Positions 15,033 to 22,788 of a stretch of DNA of 33,444 bases are shown one piece after another. Under the pieces are notes generated by a model. That model was not told the DNA's origin. It was given only the letters and a program-made list of their open reading frames with translations, and searched no databases. The position numbers and the translations under genes are program-made. The stretch's first letter is position 1, and the number at the start of each line of letters is the position of its first letter. The DNA comes from Candidatus Poribacteria bacterium (GTDB lineage Bacteria; Poribacteria; WGA-4E; GCA-2687025): the NCBI GenBank assembly GCA_018644665.1, contig JABGQA010000139.1:1-33444 (forward strand), given 5' to 3'.

Positions 15033-17003
15033 ATGCACGACGCGCGATTGGACAGCGGGCCGAGACATGGCGTCCAGGCCTTCGCCTTGGCGGTCATGTT
15101 GGGAGCCATCGCGGCGTCCGGCGGCTGCGGCGCAGACGACGCTACCGCGGGGCCGATGCCAGTTGGCCGCTGGGAGGTCATGCGCGAGACGGGGTGGCAC
15201 GGGACGTTCTACGATGTGGCCTTCGTCTCGCCGACTGAGGGGTGGGCCGTCGGGAACACGGTGGGCGCGGAAACGAGCCTAATCGCCCACACGACGGACG
15301 CCGGCGCGACATGGGAACACCAGGACAGCGGTGTGATTGAGCCGCTCCGGCGTGTCGCGTTCCGCGGGCCGCTCCGGGGATTGATCGTCGGCGAGTCGGG
15401 TATCGTGCTGATGACGGATGACGGGGGCGCCACGTGGCGGCGATCCCGCGTGGGCGCCCAGGACACGTACTTCGACATGCACGTGCCGGCAACTGGGCGC
15501 ATGTGGATCGTTGGGGACTTCGGGGCGGCATACACGTCGGACGATGGCGGCGAGACCTGGGAGCGCCGCGCGAACGGCCTCATCCGCGCATCGCTGAGGG
15601 CCGTTTGGTTCGCCGACGACGACACGGGTTGGGTCGCGACGTGGGACGGCCGCATCTACCGCACCGCCGACGCTGGCATGAACTGGTCGCAGCAGGCGCT
15701 GCCCCAGAGTGCTGCCGGGGCCGAGGTCACCCGTCTACGCTTCGCGGACACGCGAAATGGCCTCGCCATCGGTGATCGCCGGGCCGTGCTTGTCACCGTC
15801 GATGGCGGCGAGACGTGGGAGCACGTCACGGAGGGCTCCAACGAACGCCATACGACGACCTACGGCCAGGTGCGCGCGCCCGGCGACGAGCCCTTGCACT
15901 CCTTCATGCTGTACGACATGGCGTTCGCGGGGCAGGGGATATGGCTGGCCGGGGACATGGGGGCCGTGCTGCATTCGCCGGACGGTGGAGCGACGTGGCG
16001 TCACCAGTTGGGCGGCCCAACGCGTCTACACGGAGCACACCCGGTGTTCAGGGGTGTCGAGTTCGTGAACGACCGCGAGGGATGGGTCGTCGGGGAGTTC
16101 GGCACGATCATGCACACGCGTGACGCGGGCGAGACGTGGCACGAGCAATCGCCCACGGGCGCGCTGCTCTCGGGCATATGCTTCGTCGGCGCGCAACGCG
16201 GCTGGGCCGCGGGCGACCGTGGTGAGATGCTTTTCACGGTGGACGGCGGCGCGACGTGGAACTCGCAGGACAGCGCGACGATGGAGTGCTTCGGCGCGGC
16301 CCATTTCCCGGATGACGCGTTCGGGTGGGCGGTCGCCGAATTCGGCACCGTGATGCACACCAAAGATGGCGGGCTGGCGTGGCAGACGCAGGAGACGCCC
16401 GTAGACGGGATGCTCCTCGACGTCTACTTTGCCGACCGCACCACCGGTTGGGGGGTCGGCGCCGGCGGCACGGTCATCCGCACGGTGGACGGCGGCGGCT
16501 CGTGGGAGCAATCGCCCACGCCAACGGGACGTGACCTGTTCGCGTTGAGCTTCCCCACCCCGACGGTAGGATGGGTAGTCGGCGATGGCGGCACGGTCCT
16601 CCGCACGGACGACAGGGGCGTGTCGTGGAGCGCCCAGGCGCCCGAGCTAGGAGAGGTGTGGCTGCTGGGCGTGCACTTCATCGATGAGATGACAGGGTGG
16701 GCGTCGGCGGCAGACGGCCGCATGTTCCACACCTCCGACGCCGGGGAGTCGTGGGTAGCGCAGAACACGCAGGCGCAGGATCCGCTGTACGACGTCGTGT
16801 TCCTCGATCGTGACCACGGTTGGGCCGTCGGCGGCAAAGGGACGATACTGCAGACGCGGGACGGCGGCCGTAGATGGCGCACGCGTCGGAGCGGCGTCGA
16901 GGTCGACCTGACCGACATTACGTTCACCGGGCCGTCGTCGGGCTGGATCGCCGGCGAGTGGGGCACGATACTGCGGTACGTCGTGGCCGATCCACAGACG
17001 TAG
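15033..17003 (+). CDS. Secreted YCF48/BNR-type repeat protein with about 14 blades
   Basis: A 656-residue exported protein. The N-terminus has a hydrophobic signal segment (about 15-30) ending near GGCGADD, which could be a degenerate lipoprotein site. The rest is a run of about 14 repeats of 40-50 residues, each with a G-W-x-V/A-G turn and a D-x-G-x-x-W strand (for example DGGATW, DAGETW). This is the YCF48/HCF136 type of beta-propeller that also resembles BNR sialidase repeats; in photosystem assembly it acts as a scaffold, but many bacterial members have no known role. Fourteen blades suggest two seven-bladed propellers. I chose the ATG at 15033 (GGGGA upstream); GTG at 15018 is the alternative. 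It is followed after 41 bases by the cysteine hydrolase gene. Confidence 0.85.
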   Translation: MHDARLDSGPRHGVQAFALAVMLGAIAASGGCGADDATAGPMPVGRWEVMRETGWHGTFYDVAFVSPTEGWAVGNTVGAETSLIAHTTDAGATWEHQDSGVIEPLRRVAFRGPLRGLIVGESGIVLMTDDGGATWRRSRVGAQDTYFDMHVPATGRMWIVGDFGAAYTSDDGGETWERRANGLIRASLRAVWFADDDTGWVATWDGRIYRTADAGMNWSQQALPQSAAGAEVTRLRFADTRNGLAIGDRRAVLVTVDGGETWEHVTEGSNERHTTTYGQVRAPGDEPLHSFMLYDMAFAGQGIWLAGDMGAVLHSPDGGATWRHQLGGPTRLHGAHPVFRGVEFVNDREGWVVGEFGTIMHTRDAGETWHEQSPTGALLSGICFVGAQRGWAAGDRGEMLFTVDGGATWNSQDSATMECFGAAHFPDDAFGWAVAEFGTVMHTKDGGLAWQTQETPVDGMLLDVYFADRTTGWGVGAGGTVIRTVDGGGSWEQSPTPTGRDLFALSFPTPTVGWVVGDGGTVLRTDDRGVSWSAQAPELGEVWLLGVHFIDEMTGWASAADGRMFHTSDAGESWVAQNTQAQDPLYDVVFLDRDHGWAVGGKGTILQTRDGGRRWRTRRSGVEVDLTDITFTGPSSGWIAGEWGTILRYVVADPQT

Positions 17004-17044
17004 ACGACGCGTCTGTCGCCTCTCGCAACGCAACGGAGCCTCGC

Positions 17045-17833
17045 ATGCGGAATGACACCGGCAGCGCCGCGCAGCCGCCGCTACGACCATCGATCGATGG
17101 GACGATCGAGTTCACCGCGCGCGCCCGCGTGCGCCCATTCAAGGGCGACGACGCCTGGCGCGAAGTTGCGGTCGACGAGGAGTTCGCGATCGCCGACACG
17201 GCCCTGCTCCTCTGCGACGTGTGGGACGAACACTGGTGCGCCGGCGCCACGGGCCGCGTGGACGCGATGGCGCCGCGCATGGAGCACGTTGCCGCGACGC
17301 TCCGCCAACGTGGCGTCCAGATCATCCACGCCCCAAGCGGCACGACGGAGTTCTACGCGGAGACGCCGCAGCGCCTCCGCATGACGTCGGCTCCGGCGAT
17401 CGAACCACCGGAGCCCCTCGACCTGTCCGACCCCAGCCTCCCGATCGACGATTCGGACGGTGGCTGCGACACCCCAGGATGCGAACCCCATCAGGCGTGG
17501 TCCCGGCAGCACGCCGCCATTGAGATCGCGGAGCACGACGGCATCTCCGACGACGGCCGCGAGGTGTACAACCTGTTTGCGCAGCTCGGGATCGCGAACC
17601 TGCTGATAATGGGCGTGCACACGAACATGTGCGTTCTGGGTCGCTCGTTCGGCATCCGCCAGATGACGCGTTGGGGCATTCGTGTGGCCCTGGTCAGGGA
17701 TCTCACAGACGCCATGTACAACCCGGCGATGGCTCCCCACGTGAGCCACGACGAGGGGACTGAACTGGTGGTGCAGCACATCGAGAAGTACTGGTGTCCC
17801 ACGGTGCTGAGCAGTGATCTACTCAACGACTAA
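17045..17833 (+). CDS. Isochorismatase-fold cysteine hydrolase family protein
   Basis: A 262-residue protein with the isochorismatase/nicotinamidase fold. The catalytic Asp is D58 in LLLCDVWDEHWC, and the nucleophile Cys is C196 in GVHTNMCVLGRSFG, followed by RDLTDAMYNP. The Lys that completes the usual D-K-C triad is not evident between them; the matching segment reads WSRQHAAIEIAEHDG. The insert at 139-146 has two Cys (GGCDTPGC). It lacks an obvious signal peptide, unlike its neighbours. The family hydrolyses amides or related bonds in small molecules; the substrate is unknown. The ATG at 17045 follows ACGGAG. It overlaps the next gene by 20 bases, so it is probably the middle gene of an operon. 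Confidence 0.82.
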   Translation: MRNDTGSAAQPPLRPSIDGTIEFTARARVRPFKGDDAWREVAVDEEFAIADTALLLCDVWDEHWCAGATGRVDAMAPRMEHVAATLRQRGVQIIHAPSGTTEFYAETPQRLRMTSAPAIEPPEPLDLSDPSLPIDDSDGGCDTPGCEPHQAWSRQHAAIEIAEHDGISDDGREVYNLFAQLGIANLLIMGVHTNMCVLGRSFGIRQMTRWGIRVALVRDLTDAMYNPAMAPHVSHDEGTELVVQHIEKYWCPTVLSSDLLND

Positions 17834-19478
17834 CTCGCACGCCAGACTGCTGGCCGCCGCTGTCGCCGCGCTCGCGCTGCTGATTGCCATCGGCGCGACG
17901 GCGCAGGGGAGCGGAGCCACCGCGCGGCCCACATGGGGGCTCTTCATGGACGTCGGCGATCCCGCAGGCGCGGCGCCGCGTCCATCGGCCGACGCGGCCA
18001 TCAGCGCGTTCGCCGCACGTGTTGAGTCGTACATGGGCGTGCCGTCGGATAGGCTGGTCGTCGTCACTGGGGAGCGTCTCTCGCGGGAAGACGTTCGCCG
18101 GCACATCGCTGCTTTGGCGGCGCGTGTCGAGCCGGGCGGCATGGCGTTGCTCCATCTGCGCGCCTACGTCACCAAGCCGGCGACCGAGAGCGCGATGTAC
18201 GTCTACCCAGGCGACGGCGATCTGGCGGCCCCGCCGCCGGCCGATCCTCGCCCAATACGTGATACGGAGTTGGTGGACTGGCTGAAGGCGTTTCCCCCGG
18301 ACACGTCGGTGGCCCTGTTCCTCGACGTGCGAACGGTCGATGAGTCGCTCATGGTGTACTTCGGCGCCCGCGCGACCGTCGGAGACGCCTCTGTCGCAAC
18401 CATCGCCCGAAGCGACAAGCTGGAGCCGATGGCCGCCACGCTCGCGGCGCTCTTGACCGATGACACCGACACGAACGCTGATGCGGCGCTGGGCGTGCAC
18501 GAGCTGGGCGTGGCATACCAGGCCCGCATCTACGAGACAGGGGTCACGAGCGCCGATGCAATCTCCGGTCTCACAGGCGAGGCGACGCGGCTCTATCTGC
18601 TACCCTCCGCGATCATGATCAACGGGCCGTTGGGGTCGCACGCTGTCGTGGATGGGCGTGACGTAGGCGACGTGCCCTTCCGATTCGCGCCGGGCGCGCT
18701 GGGGAGCCACGAAGTCGAGATCTACCAATCCGGCTACCGTCGTCCTGAACCGCGCACTATCGAAATCACAACCGCGCTCGGGGAAGCGCGCGCCGCGAAC
18801 TTCCCTCTCCAACGCGTTGCGATCGGTGGGACCGTGACCGCGGCGCCAGCGGCGACGGTAGGCGAACTGCTCATCGGCGTCTTGCCGGACGCAGGACTCG
18901 TGGCGCGCCTGGACGGGCCTGGCGCGTACGATCTCGACGTCGACGAGATGCGGCTGCAGGCGGGCGTGGAATACCGCGTGATCGCGGCGACGCCGGATGA
19001 GCGGCACTTCGGCAGTGCGTCGTTTACGTACGACGGACACGAAGACATCGTGCTGGACATCGCGCTCGAGGAGCGCACCCTGTGGGACGTCGCCGACATA
19101 TACCACGGCAAGGGCTTTGCCGAGGAAGCGCTACAGACAGCATTCGCAGCACGCGCGACCGATCTCGATGTCCCCGTCGACCTCGACACCTCCTTCGTCA
19201 CAACCCTCCTCGAAGCGTGGAGCGGCGAGACCGACGATGCTCGCGCGATGATCGTCTGCGCTCGAATGACGGAACGCGCGTACAGCGTCGGAGAGGCGCG
19301 CGGGTACTGGCGGCTAGCCAAGGCCGCGGCGGGCCGGGGCACCGACGAGCGCCAGATTGCGGTTGCCGGCTACAAGGCGTCGGGCGGCGATCTGCTGCCG
19401 TATGCGATCGCAGGTCTGTGTCTGTTGGGCGCTTCGGGCGCGGTAGCGGCTGTCAGGCGGCGGAAGCGGTCGACTTGA
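17814..19478 (+). CDS. Membrane-anchored protein with inactive caspase-like domain and PEGA-like domain
   Basis: A 554-residue protein with an N-terminal hydrophobic signal/anchor (about 11-30), a C-terminal membrane helix (about 524-547) and an RRRKR stop-transfer end, so most of it lies outside the cytoplasm. Residues about 40-240 follow the peptidase C14 (caspase) plan: the pre-His strand at 110-118, LDVRTVD at 170-176 where active enzymes have LDxCxSG, and DTDTNADAALGVHEL at 217-231 matching the conserved DxNxDG..xxEL after the core. His (GHG) and Cys are both replaced (A117, R173). Residues about 268-320 are PEGA-like (VDGRDVGDVPF...GSHEVEIYQSGY). GTG at 17814 is the likely start, overlapping the hydrolase gene. 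Function unknown. Confidence 0.7.
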   Translation: MIYSTTNSHARLLAAAVAALALLIAIGATAQGSGATARPTWGLFMDVGDPAGAAPRPSADAAISAFAARVESYMGVPSDRLVVVTGERLSREDVRRHIAALAARVEPGGMALLHLRAYVTKPATESAMYVYPGDGDLAAPPPADPRPIRDTELVDWLKAFPPDTSVALFLDVRTVDESLMVYFGARATVGDASVATIARSDKLEPMAATLAALLTDDTDTNADAALGVHELGVAYQARIYETGVTSADAISGLTGEATRLYLLPSAIMINGPLGSHAVVDGRDVGDVPFRFAPGALGSHEVEIYQSGYRRPEPRTIEITTALGEARAANFPLQRVAIGGTVTAAPAATVGELLIGVLPDAGLVARLDGPGAYDLDVDEMRLQAGVEYRVIAATPDERHFGSASFTYDGHEDIVLDIALEERTLWDVADIYHGKGFAEEALQTAFAARATDLDVPVDLDTSFVTTLLEAWSGETDDARAMIVCARMTERAYSVGEARGYWRLAKAAAGRGTDERQIAVAGYKASGGDLLPYAIAGLCLLGASGAVAAVRRRKRST

Positions 19479-19504
19479 CGCGATGCCGCGGTCGGAGCCG
19501 GGGG

Positions 19505-20266
19505 CTAGACGCCGTCTGCCCGTGCGCGTAGGATCTCTTCGACCGCCGCCAGTTCCTCCGGCGTGTCGACGCCGATCGTGGCGTAGTCGGTCTCCGAGAC
19601 GTGGATGCGGTAGCCATGCTCCATCGCCCTGAGTTGCTCAAGCCCCTCACGGCTCTCCAGCGGCGTGGCGTCTAGGTGCACCATAGTCTGGAGGAACGCG
19701 GCGCGGTACCCGTACAGTCCCACGTGCCGAAGCACCGGAGCCCCTTCGTCCCACACGCTTCCGTCGCGTGAGCCGGGAGCGGACGCGCGCGTGAAGTAGA
19801 GCGCGGAGCCGGCCCGATCGCGCATGACCTTGACGACGTCCGGGCTCAGGTAGTCCTTCGCCTGCTTCATGGGCTCGGCGAGGGTCGTCATTACGGTATC
19901 CGGCCGCGTCGCGAACGGCGTGACCAAACCCTCGAGCATTGCGGGATGCAGGAGGGGCTCGTCGCCCTGGACGTTCAGCACGATGCCGAACTGCGGGAGC
20001 CCGGCCGCCGCCTCGGCTACGCGGTGCGTGCCCGTCGGGCAAGCGCCCGTCATCACGGGCTCGCCGCCGAATCCCACGACGGCGGTGCGGATCGCGTCGT
20101 CGTCGGTCGCCACGACGACGCGATCCACCATCGCGCATTGCGACGCCCGCTCATAAACGTGCTGAATCATTGGCTTGCCGAGGATGCGCGCCAACGGTTT
20201 ACCGGGGAAGCGAGAGGAGTCGTACCTCGCTGGGATGACTGCGAGTACGCCCGTAGCGTCGCTCAT
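19505..20266 (-). CDS. kdsB: 3-deoxy-manno-octulosonate cytidylyltransferase (CMP-Kdo synthetase)
   Basis: A 253-residue cytidylyltransferase that activates Kdo with CTP for LPS core synthesis. The CTP loop is IPARYDSSRFPGKPL at about 11-25, followed by VVVATDDD, NVQGDEPLL, the LYGYRAAFL strand and GVDTPEELAAVEE at the C-terminus. The length and all the motifs match KdsB. The presence of KdsB argues for a Gram-negative outer membrane. Its ATG at 20266 lies in an ATGA overlap with the preceding Gfo/Idh/MocA gene, so the two are translationally coupled. kdsA, kdsC and waaA are not in the window. Confidence 0.95.
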   Translation of the reverse strand: MSDATGVLAVIPARYDSSRFPGKPLARILGKPMIQHVYERASQCAMVDRVVVATDDDAIRTAVVGFGGEPVMTGACPTGTHRVAEAAAGLPQFGIVLNVQGDEPLLHPAMLEGLVTPFATRPDTVMTTLAEPMKQAKDYLSPDVVKVMRDRAGSALYFTRASAPGSRDGSVWDEGAPVLRHVGLYGYRAAFLQTMVHLDATPLESREGLEQLRAMEHGYRIHVSETDYATIGVDTPEELAAVEEILRARADGV

Positions 20267-21312
20267 CCGTCCCCGCCAAGCACGACCTCGCGGCCCGTGC
20301 GGGAGGACTCGTAGATGGCGAATATGACTTCGAGAACCTTGCGTCCTTCGCGACCATCCACGGCGGGTGCGCGGCCTTCGTGGATGGCTTCGACGAAGTC
20401 CTCGATCACGCGTGGGTGGCTGGTCCCGTAGTACGACTTGCCGCGGAACCGCGAGTCCTCGAGCACGAACTCGGGCGTCTCCGCGCGACGGCCCGCGAGC
20501 TCATGCTGCACGATCTGACCGCCTTCGATAGTGACCGTGCCGGCGGACCCGGCGATCTCAATCCGCTCGTCCGTCTGCGGGTATGTCGTAGTGGACGCCT
20601 CCACGACCCCGAAGGCTCCGCAGGCGAATCTGATCGCCGCGGCCGCGGTGTCTTCGACCTCGATGTCGTGCACGCGCGCGCCGGCATAGCCCATGACGCT
20701 CTTCACGTCACCCACGAACCAGCACAGTACATCCAGGGCGTGGATCGCCTGGTTGATGAGCACTCCGCCACCCGCGGTGTCCCACTTCCCGCGCCATGAC
20801 GACGGATCGTAGTAGTCGGCGGCTCTGAACCATTTCACGTATACGCTCGCGAGCGCAATCGTGCCCAGATCGCCTTCGTCCACCAAGTGCTTGATGTGCG
20901 CAGAAGCGGCGTCGAATCTGTGTTGGAACACCACGCCGAGTCGGAGATCGCCTTCATCGCAGATGCGTATCAGTTCGTCGGCGTCGGCGAGGTTGGTCGC
21001 CATCGGCTTCTCGATGAGGACGTGCTTCCCCGCGCGCGCGGCCTCAATGGCGATGGGCGCGTGGAGGTGGTGCGGCGTGCACACGCAGATCGCGTCGATG
21101 TCGGCGTCGGCGATGAGTTCCTCGTGGCCCGCGTACGCCTTGGGCACGCCGAACTCTCGCGCGAAGTTCTGGACCCGCGACGCGGAGCTATCGGCGACCG
21201 CGACGAGATCCGCGCGCTCGATGCCCTCCAGGGCGATCGCATGCGTCGGCGCGACGACGCCACACCCGATGACGCCGAACCGGATTCTGCTATCTTGTGT
21301 CGCGGATGCCAT
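20263..21312 (-). CDS. Gfo/Idh/MocA family oxidoreductase (UDP-sugar 3-dehydrogenase-like)
   Basis: A 349-residue protein. The Rossmann loop is GVIGCGVVAPTHAIAL at about 13-28, then VCTPHHLHAPIA, the EKP motif (VLIEKPMATNL) and the C-terminal AGGGVLINQAIHALDVLCWFVGD segment with the catalytic-region His. The GGGxxxNQxxHxxD form is typical of nucleotide-sugar dehydrogenases such as WlbA-type enzymes, but the substrate is unproven. It ends in the ATGA overlap with kdsB and begins 6 bases after the 2-hydroxyacid dehydrogenase gene, making a three-gene operon. With kdsB the context hints at surface sugar metabolism. Confidence 0.9.
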   Translation of the reverse strand: MASATQDSRIRFGVIGCGVVAPTHAIALEGIERADLVAVADSSASRVQNFAREFGVPKAYAGHEELIADADIDAICVCTPHHLHAPIAIEAARAGKHVLIEKPMATNLADADELIRICDEGDLRLGVVFQHRFDAASAHIKHLVDEGDLGTIALASVYVKWFRAADYYDPSSWRGKWDTAGGGVLINQAIHALDVLCWFVGDVKSVMGYAGARVHDIEVEDTAAAAIRFACGAFGVVEASTTTYPQTDERIEIAGSAGTVTIEGGQIVQHELAGRRAETPEFVLEDSRFRGKSYYGTSHPRVIEDFVEAIHEGRAPAVDGREGRKVLEVIFAIYESSRTGREVVLGGDG

Positions 21313-21318
21313 GGCGCC

Positions 21319-22296
21319 CTATGCCCTGTCCAGCGCTTCGGGGTTGACGAGATGTGCCGGCGTGCGACCCTCGATGACGGCGATGGCGTTCTCCGCCGCG
21401 AGCATCGCCATCTTCGTGCGCGTCTCGATGGTCGCGCTTGCGACGTGCGGTAGCAGAACGGTGTTCTCCAACTCCACCAGGCCCGGCTCGAGGGCTGGCT
21501 CGCTTTCGTACACGTCCAACCCGGCGCCGGCGATGTCGCCCGCGCGCAAGGCTACCACCAGCGCGGCCTCATCCACGATAGGCCCGCGAGCGGTGTTGAT
21601 AAGGAACGCAGTGGGTTTCATCAGCCCGATTTCACGGGCGCCGATCACGTGTGTGGTCTCGTCGGACAATGGCACGTGGACGGAGACGAAGTCGCTCGCT
21701 GTCAGGAGGTCGTCTAGCTCGACCCGCGATGCGCCCAGTTCGGCCTCGGCCTCCGGCTTTGGGGTGCGGCTCGCGTACAGGAGGTTCATGCCAAAGCCAC
21801 GCGCGCGCCTCGCGGTCGCCAGACCTATGCGCCCGAGGCCGACAATCCCAAGCGTCTTGCCGTAGACGTCATGGCCCAGGAGCATCATCGGCCCCCAGCC
21901 GTGGAACTTGCCGTCGCGCGTGAACTTATCCGCCTCGGCCACGCGCCGAGCGACGGATAGTATCAGCGTGAATGCCAGATCCGCGCTTGTTTCTGTCAGC
22001 ACGCCGGGCGTGTTCGTGACGGGGAGCTTCCTGGCCGTGGCCGCCTCTACATCGACGTTGTTGTAGCCGACGGCGTAGTTGGACAGGACGCGCAGGTTCT
22101 TCTCGGCGTCCATGATCTCGGCGTCGATGGTGTCCGTGAGCAGGCAAAGCAGCGCGTCCTGTCCGCGCACGTTCGCCACGATCTCGGCCTTCGTCAGCAC
22201 GCGATCGTCCGGGTTGATCGCCATCTCGAAGACCTCCTGGATGCGGTCCAGGGCAGGCTGGGGGAGGCGGCGCGTCACGTAGATCTTCGGCTTCAA
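21319..22296 (-). CDS. D-isomer-specific 2-hydroxyacid dehydrogenase (glyoxylate reductase-like)
   Basis: A 325-residue NAD(P)-dependent enzyme, normal length for the family. The substrate loop NYAVGYNNVDVEAA, the Rossmann motif GLGRIGLATA, the catalytic Arg in NTARGPIVDE, the Glu in VYESEPAL and the His in LLPHVASAT are all present. The sequence is closest to the GyaR/GRHPR glyoxylate or hydroxypyruvate reductase type. I chose the TTG at 22296, which has a strong GGAGGA 7 bases before it; the longer frame adds 59 residues with no family similarity. It is the first gene of the operon with the Gfo/Idh/MocA gene and kdsB. Confidence 0.9.
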   Translation of the reverse strand: MKPKIYVTRRLPQPALDRIQEVFEMAINPDDRVLTKAEIVANVRGQDALLCLLTDTIDAEIMDAEKNLRVLSNYAVGYNNVDVEAATARKLPVTNTPGVLTETSADLAFTLILSVARRVAEADKFTRDGKFHGWGPMMLLGHDVYGKTLGIVGLGRIGLATARRARGFGMNLLYASRTPKPEAEAELGASRVELDDLLTASDFVSVHVPLSDETTHVIGAREIGLMKPTAFLINTARGPIVDEAALVVALRAGDIAGAGLDVYESEPALEPGLVELENTVLLPHVASATIETRTKMAMLAAENAIAVIEGRTPAHLVNPEALDRA

Positions 22297-22365
22297 CCGT
22301 GGTCCTCCGAGACTGAGAGAGCGCCGCGCTGGGTCAGCCGGCGTCCTCCTATAGGGGGCACCGAA

Positions 22366-22374
22366 ATGATAGCA
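22366..22374 (-). promoter_or_regulatory. Predicted extended -10 promoter of the 2-hydroxyacid dehydrogenase operon
   Basis: On the minus strand TGC (22374-22372) followed by TATCAT (22371-22366), with no good -35. The leader to the TTG start is about 63 bases. Confidence 0.5.
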
Positions 22375-22788
22375 TGGCGCGCGAGCGCGCGGGAACGAAG
22401 GGGTCGGCCAGCGCAACCGCCCAGGACAAGAGTCATGCCGGTCGCGTCCCCGAAGCGCCAGATATGCCGACACTTCGCGAGGATGCGCCCAGCGCGGCTC
22501 CAGAGGGCCTGAGCCGGCGCGTCTTCAGGAACCGGACGGGGCTCGTGTCCGTCTGAGGCCGTGCACCTGGCGCGGGATCGAGCGCCACCCTCACCGCCTC
22601 GCACACACACGCGGGCGGCCAGTAGCCAGCGAGTCTGGAGACTCGTTATCAGCGTGTGCCGACGTCCGGCGACGCTACGGCGACCGCAACCGAGAGTTGG
22701 TCCGGCTGGCCAACGCGGGCTGCCCGGCGTTGGGGAGCCCGCGACGAGCGTTTCCGCCGCCAGCGCGGGCGGTGTGGGGCGCCACGGG
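22375..22788. other. Intergenic region without a supported gene
   Basis: About 414 bases between the start of the 2-hydroxyacid dehydrogenase operon and the end of the PhyH gene. A 60-codon plus-strand frame (22374-22556) has no ribosome site and low-complexity, Arg/Ala/Ser-rich composition, so I do not call it. GCGCGCGAGCGCGC at 22379-22392 is self-complementary. I see no convincing RNA gene or repeat. Confidence 0.6.

Noticed and set aside
14873..15181. N-terminal extension of the MDR dehydrogenase by 103 codons
   Set aside because: It overlaps the divergent gene and its promoter; GTG 14872 has AAGGAG and gives a normal MDR length.
22374..22556. 60-codon plus-strand frame in the gap after the 2-hydroxyacid dehydrogenase
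   Set aside because: No ribosome site, biased composition, and its start lies on the predicted minus-strand promoter.
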